This document shows, piece by piece, positions 55,410 to 64,000 of a stretch of 64,000 nucleotides of DNA. Source of the DNA: Thuidium tamariscinum (taxonomy: Eukaryota > Streptophyta > Bryopsida > Hypnales > Thuidiaceae). The notes below the pieces were generated by a model. That model made no database searches. It was not told where the DNA came from and worked only from the letters and a program-made list of their open reading frames with translations. Numbering within the stretch: the stretch's first letter is position 1; the number at the start of each line of letters is the position of its first letter. The stretch covers positions 44,607,682 through 44,671,681 of the forward strand of contig OX344749.2 in the NCBI GenBank assembly GCA_947034885.2, read 5' to 3'. A program made the translations under genes and the position numbers.

Positions 55410-57357
55410 ATGGTGACATATACACTTTTATGATTGGTAGTGTACATGAGCCATTGCATTAAAGAATACAAGTGAGGATATAGTGTATTCAAACAATAAT
55501 TATACAACCCATAATCCTGAAGATGTCATACAAAGACAAAGACTATTGATTTTGAGCAAATGAATCACTATTAGTTGAATAAGCTTATTTTGACACCAAA
55601 AAAAACTACCAAATTAACTTAATGTACTCATCCATTAACAATGGTACCTTGTAATTAGTTAGAGAGGTTTAATTTATTTCAAAAGGGCCTTTGAGAGCTT
55701 TCCAAACAATTGTCTATGGTTGATGATAGTGTTTGATGAATTTTTTGGGATTCATATGATAAGCTTTTGGAGATACATCTACTATTTAGAATACCCATCT
55801 TAATTGTATTTTATAATATATTTTGTAAAATTGTAAAATTTACAATTTTGTAAGTACTTTCAAGATTTTAGTGCAAACAATTTGTAATCACCTTAAACTT
55901 TTCAAAATTTGTATGTAGAAATAAGTAGAAGAAGTTATAAAAAAATTTGATATAATTCAAGTACATTGATGTCCTATACTGATGCCAAAAAATGTTAAAA
56001 CTTATATATTTTGATACTAAATGAATGTTCATATAAAAAATATTTTGCCAAATTTATATTTATAATTTTTGAATTATTTCCCTTTTAATTTTTTTACAAA
56101 ATTTATTTCTTTTTCAATTTTATAAAATTGCAATAGAAATTTAATGAAATATGAAGAAAGAAAGTTATAAATGAACCTTCAACATCTATTTTTTCCAATG
56201 TTCAAATATATAAAGAAACACATGTTTTAATTTATTTAAATTTATTCTAAATTTCTCTCATTAAAAAAAATAAAAATAAAAATAAAAATAAAAATTGATG
56301 TCATTGAATTTATCCATTTAAAAGAGTCTAATGGATTCTTTCTTAATACTTTATAAAAGAAATTTTTGCAAGAGGGCTTATTTTTAAACTTTTAGATATT
56401 TAATCAAAGATGGATTATATTTACATTTGAGTTTGATCTTAAATTTGTCAATCAATTATTAGGAATTATAACTACTGATTCAAACCTCACAATCCTTCAT
56501 GTTGTTTGTTGCCATTCAACAACAACATATGAATGAAATTTCTTGCATTTATTTTTCAAGGATGAAAATCACATGTTTTCAATTAGTCATCAAAATTTTA
56601 ATTTATAAAATTATTGGAATTTATTGTAAATTTTTTAAGAAAATGTAAAGAAAACTCATATCAAATATATACAATTGAAATACGCTCAAAATATTTGAAA
56701 CTTTCACTACAAGTGTATATTATAGTGTATAATATCATTGCATAACCCAAAGATACCATGTCATTTTGAAAATGAGAAAATCAATCAATCTTGATCAAAG
56801 TTTTAATTATAAGAAAATATTGAAGGTTTCAAATTTTACAATTAAAGTAGAAATGAAACTTGATAAGCTTCATTTCATTAGTTTGGCTTAAATTCAAAAA
56901 ATGTCATATCTATGGCTAAAAGTCACATAAAGAGAGAACAAGCCAACAAAAAGTGGCCATAATACACTACTAACTTCAAGGATTATCCATACATTAGCAC
57001 CTATTTTTTTTGAAAAGTCAATCATAAAATAGTGAAGGAATGTTAGATACTACTCATTCAAAACATACTCAAGCGGGTACTCAAGCAACTCTCCCTCTAG
57101 AAAAATTGAATGAATAAAGAATATTTTCCATCCTAAAAATCGTCTTAAAATCATCTAGAGGTGAAAAAATAGCTTCAATATTGTTTCATAGATAATATCT
57201 TTGAAGTCATTGAGACATGTTTATTTTGAATCACCAAGGTAATCTTTCCTTTTTTTAACATTAAGAGACTATTTATCTACTATTCATAATTCCCTCCTAC
57301 CATTTCTACCAACAAGCCATCTTAAGTTTGACATTTCTTCACGCAATACCATACTTT
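55410..57357. other. AT-rich intergenic, nothing recognised
   Basis: Includes an AAAATA microsatellite (56268-56296). No gene supported. Confidence 0.45.
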
Positions 57358-57689
57358 CACTATAACAAAACATGGTCTGAAAAAACCGTAGTCATTTTTG
57401 ACTACGGTTCTTTTTGCCACGTTTTTGTGCATGCGCGCGTAGTGGATTTTTGCGGGTTTTTGCAATTTCCCACTGCAATTTTTGGAATTTTGGGGCGTGT
57501 AATGTACCATTGGAAAGGTCTTTTTAATACCTTTCCAATGGTATATTACACGCTCCAAAATTCCAAAAATTGCAGTGGAAAATTGCAAAAAACCACAAAA
57601 ATCCACTACGCGCGCATGCACAAAAACGTGGCAAAAAGAACCGTAGTCAAAATTGACTACGGTTTTTTAGACCATGTTTTGTTATAGTG
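57358..57689. mobile_element. CACTA-type foldback O1 with near-perfect arms
   Basis: Starts CACTATAACAAAACATGGTC and ends with its inverse; TTT flanks both sides (57355-57357, 57690-57692). The two ~155-bp arms are almost identical inverted copies around a short loop near 57520-57530, so the transcript would be one long hairpin. Open frames on both strands are by-products of the palindrome. Confidence 0.85.
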
Positions 57690-58999
57690 TTTGTACCACC
57701 AAATCATTCTAGATTTGACATTTCTTCAAAGCAAAACAATTTTGGTGGATAGGACCAATTAGAGGCATTGAGGAGCCAAAAATCAAATTAAAAGCAAGAA
57801 TGGAAGTAGTGCAAGATAACTGGTAAGTGGCCATTGTAGATGAATGGAATTCTTAAGAGAATTTTTTTGGTAGTAGAAGGTGCAATGATGGGCACTTGGT
57901 AGGGTAGTTTTATAGGTTGAATTTGTTCATTTTAGACAAAGGTCAAGCTATCATATATTTTTTATTCCACAATTTTGGAGGGCTTTAGTAGAAGTTATAA
58001 TTTTTAGATAGATTGCTTATAAATTTCATATAAATTAAATGCTTCTTTGAAACTTCTCGTTGAAGTTCTTATTGCTTTACTTCATAGTTCAACGATGTTA
58101 GTGTATGAGCATGTGAGCTTCTAATATGTATATAAGTAGATATACTACCATCTTTGAAGGTGTTTATAGTAAAAATACCTATAATATAAGTACCTATAGT
58201 ATAAGTATACTCTTGTTATAGAAGGTTTCTATAATATAAGCACCTATACTATAGGTGCATCATCTTTGAGGCTCATCAGCTCACACTTCTATGCTTACAT
58301 ACTAACAACCGTACTTTATAGTTATTCAAGTGTTACAAAAAATGTGACCTTTGCTTATGCTTTTAAAAAAACAAAGAGTGATTGAAATAATTAGAATTAA
58401 CTACTTGAACATAAATACAAGTTATTGATAGAAATATAAATTTATAACACTTGTAACACATGTGGTAGCATCCCTACAATTTGTATTGAGTACATCACAA
58501 AATCACAATGGGCAACAAGTGCATTTTTCCTAGTGAAAATAGATGCAGAATTGTAGAAAATCGTCATCTTATGTATATACTCCACAATAATTTTTAAGTC
58601 ATTGATATAGAGTGATAGATTTTTGTTGCAAATTTTTTTTCACTATCTAGAATTGTAGAGGCTATTCAATTTGAATAGACTAATTTGTCCTACTATTGAA
58701 GGTGCATATATTTTGCATCACCAACAATATTATTTTGCATCACTATCCACAAAATTTTATTTGGTGACTAGTACTTTAGTAACATTTTAATGTGCACTTA
58801 TTTAAAATAGTGCAAATTTGATAAATAGAATCAAACATACTAGTAAGGTATATTCTTATAGTACCACTACAATGTCAATTGACAAAATAATGTATTCTTA
58901 GCAAATGCTATAGAATAAAATAATTTGTTGTAAGCCTATATATATGATACTATATTTTTAAAATGGTGTAATAAAATATCGTATATATATATGTGTATG

Positions 59000-59054
<55 letters not shown>

Positions 59055-59079
59055 ATAAATAAAATTTTAAGATATGGAT
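57690..59079. other. AT-rich intergenic
   Basis: A direct ~40-bp repeat (57309-57347 and 57695-57733, ATTTGACATTTCTTCA words) flanks O1. A TA/TG microsatellite lies at 58980-59056. No gene. Confidence 0.5.
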
Positions 59080-59420
59080 TGTTTATTGTAACATTGCAAC
59101 CATTTCAATTGGCATTTTTCAAACCTCTAACTAAATGATAAAAAATTCAAGAATTTGAATCATTCTCTACTTCTTTCTAACTATTTTTTTCCTATGTGTT
59201 GCACAATTCCAAATCATCTAAAATTTTGTAGGCATTTAGCCAACGCACCTTGAAGAATAAATCCAAAGAATCACCACCAATATGGACATTGTTTTATACA
59301 AATGAGACCTTGTGAAGTATAGCTACCTTGTATTTTTGTGAGGCCCAAAAAAGTAGATTTTCGTCAATTCAAAAGTTAATATCTTAGAATCCACATGGTG
59401 AAGATAATTGAAATTTTTTG
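59080..59420 (+). mobile_element. Family G interior remnant
   Basis: Matches 7810-8160 (for example TGTTGCACAATTCCAAA and GACCTTGTGAAGT words) but has no ends. Confidence 0.55.
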
Positions 59421-59582
59421 CATGCTCCTTCAAGAGACCCAAATGCTCCCCTAAAAGAGAACTTCAATAGAATGAGGGAAACGTTGCTCATTGCTTATGC
59501 TTTTGTTGCTCATCCTCATTGTTCTTGCCAACATTTTTATTGATCTCGGCACTTTCCTTGGTGCTTTGATTCTTGTTGGAGT

Positions 59583-59747
59583 TAAGGTAAACTACCTTAT
59601 TACAGACAAAATGGAAGTAGATCCATTGTAGGCAAAATTGTAATGGTGGTGTACATTTTAGAACTTGAATGTATACTACCATTACAATTTTGTCTACAAT
59701 GGCCTTGGAATGCTTCCTTTTTGTCCATAATGGGGTAGTTTACCTTA
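59583..59747. mobile_element. TA-flanked foldback, 165 bp
   Basis: TA plus AGGTAAACTACC at the left and GGTAGTTTACCT plus TA at the right; the arms pair over most of their length (CATTGTAGGCAAAATTGTAA with its inverse). Confidence 0.75.
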
Positions 59748-59858
59748 AGCTTTCACATATTCTTTCCGTTAGATTTTGGTTCTTGTTGAAGTGCATTTTG
59801 TTTGATGATTATGTATTTTTCTTGGCAATTTTAGATGTTGAAGCCTGAAGGTGGAGAA

Positions 59859-60202
59859 CATTAGAAGGGATTTGAAGACAATGGAAAACCACAAGTTTTT
59901 TTGAGTTCCTAAAGTGTGGAAACGTACCACATTAGCAATCTAATGTGGTCAAAAGATTGCCTAGTTAGAAATTTAAGAAAAAAAGTTATTATTAAAAAAA
60001 TAGAAAAAAATAGAATTTTAATAAAATTTAAGGTTTCCTAAGTTCACTTTTTAAATTTTTTGAAAAAATATTTTATTTTATTTTTTCAAAAATATGAAAA
60101 ATTTAACCAATGAGGTTGGTTTGCAATTTTTTAACATCAAATAGAATGAGATGGGGAACAAGCCTAAAATGGGATTCTCTTACCCTCAAATCCCATCTAA
60201 TG
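59859..60202. mobile_element. Family B inverted-repeat element, copy 6
   Basis: Starts CATTAGAAGGGATTTGAAG and ends CTCAAATCCCATCTAATG, close to the ends of 8881-9179; the interior resembles 892-1245. Confidence 0.75.
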
Positions 60203-60510
60203 TAAGGATTAGGGTGCTAGAATGTGATCATTTTGTTTTTAATACAGACTGGTTTCCTCACACTTGATTTAAAAACCATATGGTTGTCCTAACTCCTAAC
60301 TATAAATAATATAATATGAATGCTAAATTGCATGCTCAGGATCACAAGGATTGTTGGTTCAATTTGGGGTAATGTTTGTAAACATTGCAATGTGCCCCAA
60401 AGTAGCATACCAACCCCCACCCCAAAATTTCTTGGTTGTTGATTAAAAATAAAAAAATAAATTAAAACCTCCCTTAATGTCATTGATTTAATATTAAATA
60501 CTTATTGATT

Positions 60511-60547
<37 letters not shown>

Positions 60548-62356
60548 CAAAATACATTTTAAATACTAAATATTGATTATGTATTGAATACATCGTTATA
60601 ACCCATGTCATTTGGTGAACAAAACTGCTCATCAAAAATATAAGTATACATGGAGGTTGTGTGAAAAAAAGAAAAAATCTGGGTGGATGGGATAATTTAT
60701 TAAAAAATCTTAGGATTATATTTAGAAATTTATTTTATCTTATTTTTCATTATTTTTTGGGGGGATGTAACAAAAATGGAAGTTTTGAGTGTTTTTTGAC
60801 AAAAAAATAGCCTTGGTCTTTCAGGGGTTAATTATCCTACATGTGGATATAGTAAGGTGTGAGTTTTAAAATGAAAAGCGAAGCTTAGTATGTCCTCTTG
60901 AGGTAGTAGGAGGTGTTCCAATCCTTGTCAAATAGTTCATACTCTCATTTGTCCTACATAGGTCAAGATACTTCCTACTACCCTATGAGAATATAATGAG
61001 CTTTAATTAGAAATTAGAAATTCAATCGGAGATGGAAATATTTTTCATCTTCTTCTTTGTGACAAATAGAGGAGACTCAAATGTTTTGTAAGTAACTATA
61101 TTCAATAATTGATCAATTTACATCCCATCATTCCACACAAATTAAACCTCTCCTTTTACTAAATTAGTGTAGATGCATGTACTATTCTTTTGCCTTATGT
61201 ACCTTCAACTATAGTAGATTCTTATAGTTGCTACTACAAACCAAACTTCTACAAATTTATTTATTCTTGTTGATTCCAACAACAAAGGTATAGAATGAAA
61301 AACACTTTTGAGAGACAAAAATTATATGAAAACCAAAGTGAAAATACATCTCATTAGATTGGATCCAATCCTCACAATTCAATTGAACGATCCACTACAA
61401 AGCCTTCATTGGGTATTAAAGTCTTCTCAAATCTATATTGTGATTGAGAAGGGAAGATTAAGCAAAACATCATACAAACTTCCAAATTCAAATTAAATGA
61501 CAATACAAAATCCAACATTGAGTACCATACTTTTATCTACTTCCATCTCTTCTTTCCAACACAAGATGAATTATTAAAGCCAACAATACTCTACTTCTTT
61601 CCAACACAAAGTAAAATAATAAAGCCTACAATATATCAAGATGGCCTCACAATTGAATGTTCATTTGAATTTGCTGAGTTGCAACAAATGTAATGAGATA
61701 ATTGTCTTCTCACTTTGCTTCTTATGCAACTTTTCAAAACTAGACAAACCCATAATACCAAGTCCTGCTTCAAGACAAATCTGTCAACATTCCATTGAAT
61801 AGTCAAAAAAGCATTATAACTCATAAAGCAGACTCTCTTTCTACACCCTTAGATTTGCAAAAAGTATAGATATGGGTATCTATGATGAACTATTACACTT
61901 GTCACTATGTCCCCATAATGTTCTTGAGCTCTCAGCTATCGAGCATCATCTAGACCACAACCCCCCATTACTAGTGTTTTATGGAATCGCTTAACTCTCA
62001 GCTAGCTCATGAAGAACAGTTGCGCAACCCCCCTCAAGTCAGCAATGCTTTCGGCAGTCGCTTCCAAAAACGCACACGACCCAATTTTTACTGTTAAAAT
62101 GACTGTCTTCACTGCCGAAAGTAGAGTAGTAAACTCGTATCCAGAGACCGACCGGGCAAGTGACGGAACGTTGAATTAGAATCTACGGACATGCTTTTGC
62201 AATAGTAAATTAGACACCTACAGTCCCTCCGTAAATAGTACCATCAATCGGTCTTCTGAGGCTGGGAACGGTAGGAAAGCTAACGAATAGAGTGAAAAGA
62301 GATGTATTCCTGCAACCAAATCAATAAAAAAACAGACGTGGTTGCAAAGATCCACC
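60203..62356. other. AT-rich intergenic downstream of CTP synthase
   Basis: Contains an AT microsatellite (60518-60545), a family G end remnant (60750-60831, TTTCAGGGG plus TTAA) and a short tandem repeat (61547-61632, CTTCTTTCCAACACAA). From ~62000 GC rises; this is probably the 3' UTR of the next gene. No other gene. Confidence 0.5.
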
Positions 62357-64000
62357 CTAGACTGCAAGACGTTGTAATTCGTCTGAAACTTGCGGGACAG
62401 CTATCTCAGTATTTTTTGAGAGAGGTGTAGAATTAGCTGTCACTGCTGTTGCTTTTGCCGAGGAGGGTTGATGAAGTCCACTGATGTACGAATCCATTTG
62501 ACCTGAAGCAGCTAAAATCAAACCTGCAAAATAAGGCCACAAAAAATCTGTCACAACTGCAGAGCAGCATGTTCGAACTCATGAATCAGAATTACGAGCT
62601 CATTCGTCACATAAATATTTATTAAACGAGAACATACTGAAGACGTCTACATTTCACACGATGCAAAATTCCAAGGCTATGAATATTGGCAATAACTCCA
62701 TCTTGGTATGTTGATTAGAAACTGTCCAGTCTGAACTGGACTACGTGTTTGGATCTATTATTAACTGCCGACGTTCCACATCGATTTAAGAGCCTTAAGC
62801 CTAACTAAGTCGATGCTACATTGGGCACAAATATGAGAGATATAGTCATTTACAGATAACAGTGACTTGGACACCCTCCAAGAAGTAAGAAAACAAGAAA
62901 CTTCACCTAAGAAAACTGCTGAAGGTTTCCCAGGTCGTGATTTGAATTCTGGATGAAATTGAACGCCCACATAATAGGGATGCCCTCGCAACTCCAAAAC
63001 CTGAAACAAAGAATTAGAGAACATGGAATTGCATGATTGAAAAATATTCGCTTTGAAGTAAAATTGGAAACTCAAGGTTCATCGACCTGACTGGATCCTT
63101 TTTTCTTTGCTACGCCATGCAATTCCAGTAGAGGAAACAAAAAGCCTTATGGTAGTAACTTCGAGGATACCTCCATTCTACGTCCCGTTTCATCCTTGCC
63201 AACAAAACGAAGTCCTGCAGCTTCTAAACTGTCCACCATCTCCGGGTTAACCTGCCAAGAAGAAAACAAACTCACAATTAGCAAAGTGACGAACCTAATA
63301 AACACCATATCTAAGAACAAATCGTCGAAACAAAAATGAATGACGAATGGTCATTACCTCATAACGATGCCTATGTCGTTCATCTAAAAAGCTGTCCTTC
63401 TGATACCTGCAAGACAAACGATAAAAAACCGTCAGACAAAGCAGAATTGAACGTACTGGCAACATCGGAAGGAACGTGATACAGAACACCATGATAAACA
63501 ATTGCATAGCTATGGCCTCACCAAAATCGAAACCGAAATTACAGATTTGTGAGCAAAAACTTGACCTGATCCTTGTGTTTCACTTTAAGCACAGTCAGAG
63601 TAGTCACGAAAAAAAATTAGACCTCTGATACTTACAAATTCGCTGTTATACAGTCAGCAGTTTGTAGCAACGTCTTGCGAGCCCCCAGTCTCATTGTCCC
63701 ACCCATGTGGGTTCTGGAGACCTTCACACACATAAATTAAATGGAATTCAGAATGAAACAATGCTTTTTCACGATAGAGCATGCCCAGAGACTCATGTCG
63801 GTAACAAAGGTCTAAAAATCAAAGTCTCAAGTGCCTAGAATTATGCATGATTGCACGCAGTAACATCCACAAGTGCAAAGACGAGATGTATACCTCTGGC
63901 ATGAAGACGACACAAGGATGCGGTGTGGCGGAGTCAAACTCTGTGCTATTAGCATCCTTCAACCCAAGAACCTGTTGAACATTAAGAGAATGTAAGTATG
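62357..64000 (-). CDS. CTP synthase, C-terminal exons (partial)
   Basis: Six exons join in frame on the minus strand: 63971-63894, 63721-63636, 63406-63358, 63251-63171, 63000-62907 and 62523-62357, all with GT-AG introns of 106-383 bp. They encode 184 residues; the 5' part is outside the window. The sequence follows plant CTP synthases: [60 protein letters not shown], then [20 protein letters not shown]. This is the glutamine amidotransferase half; His and Glu of VQFHPEF are two of the catalytic triad, and the cysteine lies upstream. The enzyme makes CTP from UTP with ATP and glutamine in the cytosol. The last ~40 residues are a variable tail. Confidence 0.93.

Noticed and set aside
57322..57687. 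Two ~100-codon frames on opposite strands
   Set aside because: Both are produced by the palindrome of the CACTA foldback at 57358-57689.
59488..59682. 64-codon minus-strand frame
   Set aside because: It runs into the TA-flanked foldback at 59583-59747.
1..64000. LTR retrotransposons, CRISPR arrays, tRNA and rRNA genes
   Set aside because: No reverse transcriptase or integrase motifs, no paired long terminal repeats, no regular spacer arrays, and no tRNA T-loop or rRNA sequence was noticed by eye; a tRNAscan and a repeat search could still find decayed ones.

Overview
The window looks like nuclear DNA of a plant, probably a non-seed land plant (bryophyte or lycophyte grade). The evidence is AP2/ERF-like reading frames, a plant-type CTP synthase gene split by short GT-AG introns, a TMEM147/BOS-type ER protein, telo-box motifs near genes, and a very AT-rich intergenic background packed with small inverted-repeat transposons. 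The lineage call is an inference. No rRNA, tRNA, CRISPR array or reverse transcriptase was seen.

Genes sit in a few GC-richer islands. (1) 1-660, 23115-25860 and 30196-33370 hold three same-direction copies of a divergent AP2-like gene: a 3' fragment, a broken copy that lost its splice acceptor and the start of exon 2, and an apparently intact copy modelled as four exons giving 397 aa. (2) 22084-22956 is an unrecognised GC-rich single-exon gene with a 26-residue N-terminal tandem duplication. (3) 38905-39597 is an intronless TMEM147 homologue; it converges on (4) a minus-strand AP2/ERF-like gene at 40902-42214. (5) The right edge (62357-64000, minus) holds the last six exons of a CTP synthase gene.

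Almost everything else is repeats. Segmental duplications (for example 537-1770 with 25433-27105, 1840-2370 with 6400-8520, and 10795-11765 with 27241-27920) carry transposons in one copy and not the other, so the window contains its own empty sites. From these I defined several non-autonomous families: elements starting CCC inside duplicated TTAA (piggyBac-like); elements flanked by TA (Tc1/mariner/Stowaway-like); CACTA foldbacks with 3-bp target duplications; two hAT-like elements with 8-bp duplications; elements sharing a conserved core but carrying unrelated terminal repeats; and a six-copy CATTAG family. Several are nested.

The most interesting candidates are the TTAA/CCC elements, which have three in-window empty sites and are unexpected in a land plant; the conserved-core elements with swapped ends; the orphan gene at 22 kb; and the degenerate AP2-like cluster. 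About half of the window (2.9-3.5, 13.9-17, 42.2-46.5, 51.5-57.3 and 60.2-62.3 kb) is AT-rich sequence in which I see no supportable gene.
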